NCBI RefSeq assembly: GCF_003477995.1 | Contig: NZ_QUEM01000024.1 | Span: 1 to 57,937, forward strand | Direction: 5' to 3' | Origin: Bacteroides sp. OF04-15BH | GTDB taxonomy: Bacteria > Bacteroidota > Bacteroidia > Bacteroidales > Bacteroidaceae | DNA: 57,937 bases | In this document: piece by piece, positions 15,051 through 23,386 of the stretch | Position numbering within the stretch: position 1 is the first letter of the stretch | Layout: each line of letters starts with the position of its first letter | Position numbers and translations under genes: made by a program | Notes under the pieces: model-generated | What the model saw: only the letters and a program-made list of their open reading frames with translations | Databases searched by the model: none | Told to the model about the DNA's origin: nothing

Positions 15051-17258
15051 TCAGTTATAGAAATTCCAGGAGAGTCCGAACCGGATTACCATCGGGTTGA
15101 TCGGGTAATGCGGTGCCCAGAAAGCGTTTCCGTTCATGGAAGAGTTGATGTGGCTTCCCATGATATAGAAACGGAAGTGCTTCAGAAGCAGGTTGGCATA
15201 GACGTTGCAGATCGGGTAGTTACCGATGGATACATACGAATTGCGGTCCTGGTTTACAAACTGGCCGATGGCCGGAGAATAGTCCGGAGCATTGTATTTG
15301 GTGAAATAACGCACATCACCACCTAATTCCAGATTCAGCACCTTGGCTATCTTGAATTTGATATACAGATTGCTGTATAGGGTCAGGTCGGGCAGCGGCA
15401 GGGCTGTGGCGTTGCTGGACTTCTGATACGCAATTTCGTTTTCCCAGTTGAAAATGCCGAAGCGGAAGTTCTGGTTCAGGATGGCACTGAACACCTGAAT
15501 GTTTCCGGTATATTGGTTGACCACCGTGTTGTGGCTGTATCCGGCTATCTCGAAGTTCTGCGTATATGGAGTCTTTTCCATGGCAAAGTAGGTGTAGTTC
15601 TTGATGTTTTCTACACCGATGCGCAGGGTAGTACCCGACTTCTTCGATTGTAGGGTTCCTTCCAGACGGGTGCGAAATTCATAACTCAGGTCGTTGTTCC
15701 ACCATGTGAACTGCGACTGGTAGTGGCGGTAGTAGAACGAAGGGTTCAGATTCTTCATGTAGGCGTGGGCCGACAGGGTTATGGTATCCTTGAAAAGGCG
15801 GAAGTTCAGATCGGCAGTACCGTCGATATTGAACTGGCCTACATCCTCACCCAGCAGGACAACATCTCCCACAGCCTGGTAATGAAGTACTTTTCCTTCC
15901 TTTTTGCTGAGCACACCGCCCACCGACACATTGTTTTCCGTGTAGCTTTGTCGGTTCAGTCCGTTGGCCCCCATGCTGAGAGGCAACTTGAAGGTGCGCA
16001 GCTCGTGGGTTGCAAAAGCCGTCAGTCCAGCCTTGGCCCATTTGTTGAAGCCTTCACGCAGGGCAATGCCCAGAGTGTTCTTTACAGACAGTTCATCGAA
16101 GAGGTCTTTCACCTGATTCTGGTCGCCATAGTAATGGTTGGTATAATAAAAATCAGGAGTTTCGTAGCTGTAGTAACCATGCATGCCGTGGCGCACCTTC
16201 AGCGTATGGATAAAGCTGGTCACGGGCACAAAACGTGTGGGGAGCGCCAGATCGGCCATGTATTGCTGATACAGTGAGTCGCGCACCTGCTGGCGGAGCA
16301 GAGAATCATTGGCAATCCGCACGCGCAGCACGCTGTCTTTCAGAGATTTGAACAGAGTACTGTCGGCAGGTGTCAGTTTGGCAATGGAGTCCTCTGAAAT
16401 CAGGGCCTTGTCAAAGCCCAGATTGTAACGGTGCGTCAGGAAATAAGTCTGGTCGTCATTACGGTTCCAGGTCTGTGCCAGCACCGTAGGGATATCTTTC
16501 GAGCGGAACGACTGGCTGAAGCTTTCCGGATTGGTAATATACGCATCATCGTCGATACCGCCGTTTTCGCCCATCTTGATGTGGTTGGAACTGATCCAGG
16601 CATGCATGTTATAGCGGTCGCCCAGATAGTAACCGTAAAGAGAACCGTTGAAGAGCGAAGTGGCCTGATTGTTGTAGAATCCGCGTCCGTAGGCATAGTC
16701 CAGCAGGAATCCGATGCCCGAAATCTTGTTGATGTTCGTGGCAAAGTAAGCGCGCACGCGGTCTTCACCGTCCTGCGTATTGCCGGCGCGGTGATAGGAC
16801 AGGTTGGTAAACGGGCTCTTGGTGTTGGTAAACATAAACTCGTTTACGTGGGTATAGAAATAGCTATAGGGTTCCATGAAGAACGTTTCCGAAAAAACGC
16901 TCCGGTCCATGAAGAGTCTGTTCAGGCGCGGAGAGCCCAGGTTACCCAAAACATTGTAGGAACCGCTCATGCCGTCTGTATTGTTGAAGTTCTGGAAGCG
17001 GTACATCACCGTGTCGGCTTCCGTAGGGATGACATCGCCGAACCGCTCGTCAATCCGCCACATATTTAGTCCGATGGGAATGGGCTTGTCGCTTTTGGTG
17101 GTGTCGCGTCCCCATGAAAAGTGGTTGCTGCCGCCTTGATCCATTCTTCCGGATTCTTGGTTGTATTCCTGATTTTGCAGACTGAAATTGTCAATCTGAG
17201 CCCGTCCGATGGCCGGGATAAGGAATAAGACTAGTAGTGCTAGAATATATTGCTTCAT
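15051..17258 (-). CDS. putative outer-membrane porin (Porin_10 type)
   Basis: A 735-residue protein with a signal peptide (MKQYILALLVLFLIPAIGRA) and a long beta-strand-rich body ending in the aromatic residues FYN, as expected for an outer-membrane barrel. Landmarks of the Bacteroidetes putative porin family are the LGNLGSPRLNRLF segment (about 104-116) and repeated YFLTHRYNLG-type strands. A polar stretch near residues 285-325 (many Asp/Ser/Leu/Arg) looks like a periplasmic or plug-like insert. Substrate unknown. It is separated from the oxidoreductase operon upstream by a bidirectional terminator and stands alone. Confidence 0.85.
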   Translation of the reverse strand: MKQYILALLVLFLIPAIGRAQIDNFSLQNQEYNQESGRMDQGGSNHFSWGRDTTKSDKPIPIGLNMWRIDERFGDVIPTEADTVMYRFQNFNNTDGMSGSYNVLGNLGSPRLNRLFMDRSVFSETFFMEPYSYFYTHVNEFMFTNTKSPFTNLSYHRAGNTQDGEDRVRAYFATNINKISGIGFLLDYAYGRGFYNNQATSLFNGSLYGYYLGDRYNMHAWISSNHIKMGENGGIDDDAYITNPESFSQSFRSKDIPTVLAQTWNRNDDQTYFLTHRYNLGFDKALISEDSIAKLTPADSTLFKSLKDSVLRVRIANDSLLRQQVRDSLYQQYMADLALPTRFVPVTSFIHTLKVRHGMHGYYSYETPDFYYTNHYYGDQNQVKDLFDELSVKNTLGIALREGFNKWAKAGLTAFATHELRTFKLPLSMGANGLNRQSYTENNVSVGGVLSKKEGKVLHYQAVGDVVLLGEDVGQFNIDGTADLNFRLFKDTITLSAHAYMKNLNPSFYYRHYQSQFTWWNNDLSYEFRTRLEGTLQSKKSGTTLRIGVENIKNYTYFAMEKTPYTQNFEIAGYSHNTVVNQYTGNIQVFSAILNQNFRFGIFNWENEIAYQKSSNATALPLPDLTLYSNLYIKFKIAKVLNLELGGDVRYFTKYNAPDYSPAIGQFVNQDRNSYVSIGNYPICNVYANLLLKHFRFYIMGSHINSSMNGNAFWAPHYPINPMVIRFGLSWNFYN

Positions 17259-17285
17259 AATGGGTGCAAAGATAGCAATAAATTA

Positions 17286-17326
17286 AAAAAGAGCATGTTT
17301 CTGTATTCAAAAACATGCTCTTTTTT
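17286..17326. terminator. bidirectional rho-independent terminator
   Basis: GAGCATGTTT (17291-17300) pairs with AAACATGCTC (17311-17320), flanked by A- and T-runs. It lies downstream of the minus-strand 2-oxoacid oxidoreductase operon and insulates the porin gene. Confidence 0.75.
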
Positions 17327-17341
17327 CCGGGAAATATCGTC

Positions 17342-17887
17342 TTATTTCACTTGATAAATAATCTCCATTCCTTTGCGCAGGGCGGCCTCGTTGACCGGAA
17401 TCAGCTTGTGATGGCGTTCCGGCAGGGTTTTCCGGAGGGCGAGCAGCACATTGTCCAGCTCAGCCAGCGGATGAATCTTGAGCAGTCCTCCCAGCACAAT
17501 CATGTTGAATGCCTTGGCATTCTGCATCTCGGCAGCAGCTTCCATGGCCTCGATACGATAGATGGAAATATCGGTACGGGTGGGGGGAGTGGTGATGCCG
17601 TAGCTGTCATAAATCAGGGTTCCGCCCGGTTTGATCTGCTGTTCGAAACGGTCCAGCGAAGGCTGGTTCAGGATGATGGCCGTGTCGTAAGTGCTCAGGA
17701 TCGGTGAGGAGATGCGGTCTTCGCTCACGATGATGGTCACGTTGGCCGTACCGCCGCGCTGTTCAGGACCATACGACGGCATCCAGGAAACTTCCTTGCC
17801 TTCCATCAGGGCAGCGTATGCCAGAATCTTTCCCATAGACAAAACACCCTGACCGCCGAATCCGGCTATAATAATTTCTTCTTTCAT
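17342..17887 (-). CDS. 2-oxoacid:ferredoxin oxidoreductase gamma subunit
   Basis: A 181-residue subunit of the KorC/VorC/PorG family. The N-terminal FGGQGVLSMGKILA (about residues 8-21) is the family signature, and PSYGPEQRGG (about 38-47) is the second conserved block. Together with the TPP-binding and alpha subunits encoded upstream, it forms the enzyme that couples oxidative decarboxylation of a 2-oxoacid with CoA to ferredoxin reduction in the anaerobic cytoplasm. It is the last gene of the operon, 14 bp after the TPP subunit, and is followed by the terminator at 17286-17326. Confidence 0.92.
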   Translation of the reverse strand: MKEEIIIAGFGGQGVLSMGKILAYAALMEGKEVSWMPSYGPEQRGGTANVTIIVSEDRISSPILSTYDTAIILNQPSLDRFEQQIKPGGTLIYDSYGITTPPTRTDISIYRIEAMEAAAEMQNAKAFNMIVLGGLLKIHPLAELDNVLLALRKTLPERHHKLIPVNEAALRKGMEIIYQVK

Positions 17888-17901
17888 AATGGTCTAACTG
17901 T

Positions 17902-18681
17902 TTATTCCAGGTTTGTACTGTCTTTCAGGTCGCCCAAAGGGTATGACTTGAACATGTTCTCTTCCATCCAAAGGTTGGCTTTCTCGGGCGACATCTTCCA
18001 GCCGGCGTTACAGGTAGATACGATTTCCACCAGGCTGGAACCTTGGCCGTGCAGACTGTTCTCGAAGGCTTTCCGGATGGCTTTCTTGGCTTTGCGGATA
18101 GCGGCCACACTGTGTACCGACTGGCGTGTCACGTAGGATGTGCCCTCCAGAGTGCTGGCAATCTGGGTGATGTTCAGCGGATAACCGTGGATGTCAGCCT
18201 CGCGTCCGTAAGGACAAGTGGCTGTCTTCATGCCCATGAGCGTAGTCGGTGCCATCTGTCCGCCGGTCATACCATAGATGGCGTTGTTGATGAAGATGAT
18301 GGCAATGTGCTCTCCGCGGTTCAGGGCGTGGATGGTCTCGGCCGTACCGATGCAAGCCAGGTCGCCGTCGCCCTGATAAGTAAATACCAGACGGTCGGGC
18401 CACAGGCGCTTGATGGCGGTGGCCAGGGCCGGGGCACGTCCGTGGGCAGCCTCTACCCAGTCCACATCAATATAGTTGTAGGCAAAGACGGCGCAGCCCA
18501 CCGGTGAGATGGCCACTGTCTTTTCTTCCATGCCCATTTCCTCTATGATTTCTGCTACAAGCTTGTGCACCACTCCGTGACTGCAGCCCGGGCAATAGTG
18601 CATGGGGTTATCGTTCAGCAGCTTGGGCTTGCTATAAACCAGATTTTCCGGTTTTATGATTTCATTTTCAGTCATAGTCAT
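17902..18681 (-). CDS. 2-oxoacid:ferredoxin oxidoreductase, TPP-binding beta subunit
   Basis: A 259-residue thiamine-pyrophosphate subunit. MHYCPGCSHGVVHK (about residues 27-40) carries the conserved cysteines and histidine; the diphosphate-binding motif is YQGDGDLACIG (about 100-110) followed by NNAIYGMTGGQ (about 131-141). The length fits two-gene KorB/VorA-type subunits without extra ferredoxin domains, consistent with the separate ferredoxin gene in the operon. It catalyses decarboxylation of the 2-oxoacid. The substrate (2-oxoglutarate, branched-chain oxoacids) cannot be fixed from sequence by eye. Confidence 0.92.
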   Translation of the reverse strand: MTMTENEIIKPENLVYSKPKLLNDNPMHYCPGCSHGVVHKLVAEIIEEMGMEEKTVAISPVGCAVFAYNYIDVDWVEAAHGRAPALATAIKRLWPDRLVFTYQGDGDLACIGTAETIHALNRGEHIAIIFINNAIYGMTGGQMAPTTLMGMKTATCPYGREADIHGYPLNITQIASTLEGTSYVTRQSVHSVAAIRKAKKAIRKAFENSLHGQGSSLVEIVSTCNAGWKMSPEKANLWMEENMFKSYPLGDLKDSTNLE

Positions 18682-18686
18682 TTTAT

Positions 18687-18926
18687 TTAGAACATGAAAC
18701 GTATGAAGAATTCAATGACTTTGAGAATCATTCCTCCTCCTACAATCCCCAGACCGATCCAGCGGTTCTCGGGTATGGCAAAGTAGCAAACCAGTCCCAC
18801 TACGGCTGCAATCAGAAACAGCGCGTTGAGCACTTGGCGTATTTGGTCTGTTGAAGGCCCTTTGCGGTGCTTTCTTGCCTGGCTGGCCGATTCTTCAACA
18901 AGTTTTTCTATTTCTTCGCGGTTCAT
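18687..18926 (-). CDS. small membrane protein within the 2-oxoacid oxidoreductase operon
   Basis: A 79-residue protein of unknown function. The N-terminal third is polar and charged (residues 1-30), then two hydrophobic segments follow (about 33-50 and 56-76). It sits between the alpha subunit (13 bp) and the beta subunit (5 bp) genes, so it is certainly co-transcribed and translationally close to both. A membrane component in an otherwise soluble enzyme operon is notable; it could tether the complex or simply be a conserved passenger. Confidence 0.7.
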   Translation of the reverse strand: MNREEIEKLVEESASQARKHRKGPSTDQIRQVLNALFLIAAVVGLVCYFAIPENRWIGLGIVGGGMILKVIEFFIRFMF

Positions 18927-18939
18927 CTGATCCTTCTTT

Positions 18940-20028
18940 TTACTTGGTGATTAGTTCTTTTTTCAGGGCTTCGACCACCTCTTCCGGAGTAGGGACAATA
19001 CCGCCCATGCGTCCGTAATAGGCCACCGGAGTGTTTCCGGCCACTGCCAGACGGATATCCTCGATCATTTGTCCGGCATTGATTTCAAAGCTGAGCATAC
19101 CCTTGACGCGCTTGCTCAGTTCGTGAATCTCTTTGGTGGGGAACGGCCACAGGGTTATGGGTCGGAGCAAACCGACCTTCAGTCCTTCTTCGCGGCACAG
19201 CTCAATCACTTTCTGGGCAATGCGGGAAGCGGAGCCAAAAGCGATAATCACATATTCGGCATCATCGCAGAGAATCTCCTCATAGCGCACTTCCTTCTCA
19301 CGGATTTCCTGATATTTGGCCTGCAAATGCAGATTCTTTTCTTCCATGTGGTGCGGCTCCAGTTCCAGAGATGTCAGAATATTCGGTGCGCGGTGTTGCT
19401 TTTTGCCCATAGCGGCCCACGGGCATTCCTTTTCGAGTTCTTCCTCGGTGCGGCGTGGCTTGAATGGAGGCAAAACCACCTTTTCCATCATCTGACCGAT
19501 CACACCGTCACTCAGAATCATGGCCGGATTGCGGTATTTGAAAGCCAAATCAAAAGCCAGGTCCACAAAATCGGCCATTTCCTGAACCGATGCCGGAGCC
19601 AGTACAATGACATTGTAGTCACCGTTACCGCCGCCGCGTGTTGCCTGAAAATAGTCCGACTGACTGGGCTGGATGGTTCCCAGACCCGGGCCTCCGCGCT
19701 GCACGTTCACAATCAGACCCGGAATTTCCGCGCCGGCCATATAAGAGATACCTTCCTGCATCAGGGCCACACCGGGGCTGGAGGATGAAGTCATGACTTT
19801 CTTTCCGGCAGCTCCACCGCCATAAACCATGTTGATGGAAGCTACTTCACTTTCGGCCTGCAAGACCACCATACCGGTTGTTTTCCAAGGCTCTTCGGCT
19901 GCCAGCGTTTCCAGAACTTCAGACTGAGGGGTGATCGGATAACCGAAATACCCGTCACATCCGCATCGGATGGCAGCGTGGGCAATGGCTTCATTGCCTT
20001 TCATTAAAACTATTTCTTCCTTTGCCAT
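18940..20028 (-). CDS. vorB: 2-oxoacid:ferredoxin oxidoreductase alpha subunit (VorB-type)
   Basis: A 362-residue alpha subunit of the kind usually named VorB or KorA. Visible landmarks are the substrate-side segment GYFGYPITPQSEVLETLA (about residues 27-44), TSSSSPGVALMQEGISY (about 81-97) and VQRGGPGLGTIQPSQSDY (about 114-131), all typical of the pyruvate:ferredoxin oxidoreductase domain I/II arrangement. It binds the oxoacid and CoA with the beta and gamma subunits. Its gene follows the ferredoxin gene by 4 bp. The assignment to branched-chain oxoacids rests on common annotation of this family in Bacteroides and is less certain than the enzyme class. Confidence 0.9.
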   Translation of the reverse strand: MAKEEIVLMKGNEAIAHAAIRCGCDGYFGYPITPQSEVLETLAAEEPWKTTGMVVLQAESEVASINMVYGGGAAGKKVMTSSSSPGVALMQEGISYMAGAEIPGLIVNVQRGGPGLGTIQPSQSDYFQATRGGGNGDYNVIVLAPASVQEMADFVDLAFDLAFKYRNPAMILSDGVIGQMMEKVVLPPFKPRRTEEELEKECPWAAMGKKQHRAPNILTSLELEPHHMEEKNLHLQAKYQEIREKEVRYEEILCDDAEYVIIAFGSASRIAQKVIELCREEGLKVGLLRPITLWPFPTKEIHELSKRVKGMLSFEINAGQMIEDIRLAVAGNTPVAYYGRMGGIVPTPEEVVEALKKELITK

Positions 20029-20032
20029 ACTC

Positions 20033-20263
20033 TTAGATCTCTTTCTTTTTATAAACCGTTATACATCCGTCCGGACAGACAATGGCGCATGATGCACATC
20101 CGTTGCAGACATTGTCGATTGTCTGTTGGGCAAATCGATAACCTTTCTTATTGACTTCTTTTTCGGCCAGTGCCAGCAAGTTCAGCGGGCAGGCTACCAC
20201 GCACAGGTTGCATCCCTTGCAGCGGTCGCGGTCAATAACAATTGCACCTCTTATTTTTGCCAT
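20033..20263 (-). CDS. 2x[4Fe-4S] ferredoxin subunit of the 2-oxoacid oxidoreductase
   Basis: A 76-residue ferredoxin with two full cluster motifs, CKGCNLCVVACP (about residues 15-26) and CNGCASCAIVCP (about 53-64). It is the delta-type subunit or dedicated electron acceptor of the downstream oxidoreductase subunits. The gene is 4 bp from the alpha subunit and 35 bp from the TPR protein upstream. Confidence 0.93.
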   Translation of the reverse strand: MAKIRGAIVIDRDRCKGCNLCVVACPLNLLALAEKEVNKKGYRFAQQTIDNVCNGCASCAIVCPDGCITVYKKKEI

Positions 20264-20298
20264 AAATATTTGTTTTAGTCGTTTGGTTCTTTCTTAAA

Positions 20299-20574
20299 TC
20301 AAGGGTTATATAAGTCTTTATGATAAAAGTTGAGAATGTCCAGAATCATGGTGCGTGCTTCGCGTGCCGGGCTTTCCGGATTCACGGCCACGGCTTCCGA
20401 ATAGCAATTGATGGCCTGCTGCCAGTTCTGTTGCTTGCGGTAGGCATTTCCCAACAGGTAGTAGAGTTCGTCTGCCGGATGCGTCCCGGCATGAAGCAGT
20501 TCCTGAATCCGCTGCATGACTTCCTCAATCTGCCCTTCCTGTAATAATCTTTTGCATTCGGTGATTTCGTTCAT
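20299..20574 (-). CDS. small tetratricopeptide-repeat protein
   Basis: A 91-residue protein with about two TPR units: an N-terminal helical pair (LLQEGQIEEVMQRIQELL) and the clear repeat LYYLLGNAYRKQQNWQQAIN followed by CYSEAVAVNPESP (about residues 37-69). It has no signal peptide. It is first in the 2-oxoacid oxidoreductase operon, 35 bp before the ferredoxin gene and just after a -7 box. A role as an assembly or interaction partner of the enzyme is possible but not shown. Confidence 0.8.
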   Translation of the reverse strand: MNEITECKRLLQEGQIEEVMQRIQELLHAGTHPADELYYLLGNAYRKQQNWQQAINCYSEAVAVNPESPAREARTMILDILNFYHKDLYNP

Positions 20575-20597
20575 AAATTCTACTTTTAATACTTAGT

Positions 20598-20606
20598 ACA
20601 AAGATA
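20598..20606 (-). promoter_or_regulatory. promoter -7 box of the 2-oxoacid oxidoreductase operon
   Basis: The minus strand reads TATCTTTGT, a full match to TAnnTTTGY, 24 bp before the first ATG of the operon. The rest of 20607-20809 is AT-rich and shows no gene. Confidence 0.6.
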
Positions 20607-20809
20607 CTCTCATATTCGCCAATTGTGTTCTATTTGATGGAATTTAAACGAATATTAATTTAAAAAAATAAAAAATTATGGTTTATATATATGCTAATCT
20701 GTTGATTTATAGTATGTAATAAAAATGCCTCTATTTAGTTTTACTTGCAACTATCTGTTTGTGTCACTTCGATTCGGATTGCTCATTTCCAAGCAAAATG
20801 TGCTAAAAA

Positions 20810-20852
20810 AACAGACGACAGAAAACTTGTCGCATGCTTTTCTGTCGTCTGT
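20810..20852. terminator. bidirectional rho-independent terminator
   Basis: A 16-bp perfect stem (AACAGACGACAGAAAA with its complement) encloses a 12-nt loop, with A- and T-rich flanks, at the 3' side of the minus-strand DUF4468 gene. Confidence 0.8.
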
Positions 20853-20875
20853 TATGAGGATTGAATAAAAAGTGT

Positions 20876-21493
20876 TTATTCTGTAATCAGTTCGGTTGCC
20901 TGATTCTGTTTCTTTACTTCCTTTTCAAATTCTTCGCGGGCCTGCTTGAAGATGCTTTCCACGCGGTCGATTGTCTTTCTGCGGAACTTTCCGGAAATTG
21001 GATAAAGCTTGGTACCGGCCTTGTTGATGGCCTCCTTGTCGCTGATCCATTCTTCGGCTTTATAGGTTTCGCCATTGTGTCCGTCCATGTCTTCGCGGTA
21101 GTAGTAGCTGATCTGTGTGATGACCATTTTGCACTTACCGTCGGAGCAGGTCACGCTCAGCATGTAGTTAAAGCGGGTGCGGTCCAGATAGAGAATCTTT
21201 TTCTTGAAAACAAGCCATTCCTCAAAACGGGCGATAATGATACCGTTGGCAGGGTCTTCTTCTGTAATACGGGTGCGTGACAGCTGGTTTTCTTCCTGCG
21301 TCATTCTCTTCACGAAATCGCTCATCACCTGATAAATCTCACTTTGACTCTTGTCTTTTACGGCAAATGTCTGCTGAAAGACAATCTGTCCGTTTACTTC
21401 GGGTACAGCGCCGGCCAGATATTTCGAGTCATCGTTGTTGGCAAAAGCAAACAGTGGCAGGCACAGCAATAAGGTTAATAATAACTGTTTCAT
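20876..21493 (-). CDS. DUF4468 domain exported protein
   Basis: A 205-residue protein with a signal peptide (MKQLLLTLLLCLPLFAFA). The mature part begins with VNGQIVFQQTFAV (about 33-45), followed by a helix and a sheet with FNYMLSVTCSDGKCKMVIT (about 108-126), the pattern of the DUF4468 TBP-like domain found in exported Bacteroidetes proteins. The C-terminal tail is helical and charged. It probably resides in the periplasm; function unknown. It has its own -7 box and terminator and is therefore monocistronic. Confidence 0.8.
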   Translation of the reverse strand: MKQLLLTLLLCLPLFAFANNDDSKYLAGAVPEVNGQIVFQQTFAVKDKSQSEIYQVMSDFVKRMTQEENQLSRTRITEEDPANGIIIARFEEWLVFKKKILYLDRTRFNYMLSVTCSDGKCKMVITQISYYYREDMDGHNGETYKAEEWISDKEAINKAGTKLYPISGKFRRKTIDRVESIFKQAREEFEKEVKKQNQATELITE

Positions 21494-21516
21494 ATTCGGT
21501 TTTCTTTAGTTTCTCT

Positions 21517-21525
21517 GCAAATTTA
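21517..21525 (-). promoter_or_regulatory. candidate promoter -7 box for the DUF4468 gene
   Basis: The minus strand reads TAAATTTGC, a full TAnnTTTGY match, 24 bp before the ATG. Confidence 0.5.
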
Positions 21526-21585
21526 AACAAAACGGCAATATAATTTATATGTGTCCTGTATGTTTTATTCAAATTAACTACTTTT

Positions 21586-22302
21586 TTACACTGTATGTTC
21601 ATTCAGAAAGTTCATCAGGGCGCTTTTGTAACTTTCTGAAACCGGAATACGTGTTTTACCAAAGACAATGACACCCCGTTCCAGAGTTTTTACTTTTACG
21701 GTCTGTACGATATACGAGCGGTGCACGCGCATGAAGCGGGGAGAAGGCAGCCGCTCTTCCATGGATTTCATGCTCGCCAGGGTAATAATCGGGCGTGCTT
21801 CGTTTTCGAGATAAATCTTCAGATAGTCCTTCAGTCCTTCTATATAAAGAATGTCCTTCAGGGCGATTTGAATCAGTTTGTAGTCTGATTTCACATAGAT
21901 GAAATCATTGTCAGTAGCTTCCTTTTCCGGGCCGGAGTTCTTCATTTGAAACCATTCCAACGCTTTCTTCACAGCCTCCATAAAGTCGGTATAGCTGAAT
22001 GGTTTGAGCAGATAGTCCAAGGCGTTGGCCCGGAATCCGTCCAGGGCATACTGCTGAAAGGCTGTGGTGAAGATGATGCGCACACGGTTCGGGAGCATTC
22101 TTGAAAATTCAAGTCCGTTGAGGTCCGGCATCTGTATGTCCAGGAAAATGATGTCTATCTGGTTCCAGTCTACCTTCGACAATGCTTCTACGGCACTGCT
22201 GTATTTTCCTTCCTGAATCAGGAAGGGAGTTTTCTGGATATAGGATTCCAACAAGTCCAGAGCCAACGGTTCGTCGTCAATGATTACACAATGAAGTTCC
22301 AT
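21586..22302 (-). CDS. LytTR-family response regulator
   Basis: A 238-residue regulator. The receiver domain (about 1-120) has the acidic pair in VIIDDEP, the phospho-acceptor aspartate in IIFLDIQMPDL and the lysine of LLKPFSY; the LytTR DNA-binding domain (about 135-236) has the FIYVKSDYKL, ILYIEGLKDYLKIYL and FMRVHRSYIV segments. MELHCVIIDDEP is the natural start; the frame stays open 75 bp further into the kinase gene. Its ATG lies 4 bp after the kinase stop, so both are translated from the efflux operon transcript, which it likely controls or responds to. Confidence 0.93.
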   Translation of the reverse strand: MELHCVIIDDEPLALDLLESYIQKTPFLIQEGKYSSAVEALSKVDWNQIDIIFLDIQMPDLNGLEFSRMLPNRVRIIFTTAFQQYALDGFRANALDYLLKPFSYTDFMEAVKKALEWFQMKNSGPEKEATDNDFIYVKSDYKLIQIALKDILYIEGLKDYLKIYLENEARPIITLASMKSMEERLPSPRFMRVHRSYIVQTVKVKTLERGVIVFGKTRIPVSESYKSALMNFLNEHTV

Positions 22303-22306
22303 AATC

Positions 22307-23386
22307 TTATTCCGTATAAATAGTGAGTTCAGAGATATAAGTATTGTTTGCCGCATCCGTGTATTGCTTCCACTCATGGTGGTTGGGGTACATCAGGAGC
22401 AGTCTGCGTTTCACCTGTTCCAGTCCGATACCGCTGCCGCTCACATCGTTCTTTTTCTTCGGGAAGTTGGAGTTTTCCGTACGGAAATAGATGGTGTGCC
22501 GTTCGTCGGTACGCAGGGAAATGTGGATGAAACTCTTTTCCATCGGACTGATTCCGTGCTTGAATGCGTTCTCAATCAGCGAGATGAAGATCAGCGGGGC
22601 AATAGGCAGATCCTGGTTCTGGAACAGATCAATGTGGAATTGCACATCGACTTCCTTGCTGAGGCGGATGCGCATCAGTGAAATGTAATTGTTCAAAAAA
22701 TCGCATTCCTTTTTCAGACTTACAAATTGCTGTTCATTGTCATAAAGCACATGGCGCAGGAGTTTGCTCAGATCCAGCACCGCATTTTGCGCTTTTTCCT
22801 GATTGAAGGCAATCAGCGCATAGATATTGTTCAGCGTGTTGAGCAGGAAATGCGGATTGATCTGGCTGCGCAGATTCTGCAATTCCGCCTCGGCACGTTT
22901 GAGTTCGGCATCCTGTCGGGCCATTTCGGCGTGTTGCCATTGCTGGCTCATTCGGGTGATGGCTGCCAATGCGGTGGCGAATATGTAATGAACCAGTTCG
23001 CGGATGCAGAACAAAACCTTGTCGCTCCACTCCAATACCCGGTGCATGTGATGCGGTCGGATGGGATAAAGCGTGTCCATCAGGGTAAACCAGAAGCGAG
23101 TGAACAGAAAGGCCACAACAAAGGTGCCCAGATTGGCTAGAATGAACTCCTTCTTCCGGTGTGCCAACAGGTATTTCGGAACCCAGAACAGATAGTTTCC
23201 GTAGAACACGATGCTCAGGGTGAGCGGAGCGCCCATCATTTTGATCCATTCTTTCGGACCGAGGTCTTCGCTGCCCCGGTTCATGAGCATGAAGGGGAAT
23301 ACGAACAGAAAAGCCCAAGAGAACAGGTGGATGACCCATTCTCTCGGAATTTTACCTTGTGAAAAGAATATTTTCAGTTTACTCAT
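22307..23386 (-). CDS. LytS-type sensor histidine kinase
   Basis: A 359-residue membrane kinase. The N-terminal half has four hydrophobic segments (about residues 15-38, 48-70, 80-103 and 115-145); a coiled segment leads into the His_kinase domain with the phospho-acceptor motif QINPHFLLNTLNNIYAL (about 194-210), and a degenerate ATPase domain with ENAFKHGI (N box) and GSGIGLEQVKRRL (G box). It has no separate periplasmic sensor domain. Its start overlaps the stop of the upstream ABC permease gene by 8 bp, coupling it to the efflux system, which suggests that it senses a pump substrate or envelope stress. Confidence 0.92.
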   Translation of the reverse strand: MSKLKIFFSQGKIPREWVIHLFSWAFLFVFPFMLMNRGSEDLGPKEWIKMMGAPLTLSIVFYGNYLFWVPKYLLAHRKKEFILANLGTFVVAFLFTRFWFTLMDTLYPIRPHHMHRVLEWSDKVLFCIRELVHYIFATALAAITRMSQQWQHAEMARQDAELKRAEAELQNLRSQINPHFLLNTLNNIYALIAFNQEKAQNAVLDLSKLLRHVLYDNEQQFVSLKKECDFLNNYISLMRIRLSKEVDVQFHIDLFQNQDLPIAPLIFISLIENAFKHGISPMEKSFIHISLRTDERHTIYFRTENSNFPKKKNDVSGSGIGLEQVKRRLLLMYPNHHEWKQYTDAANNTYISELTIYTE

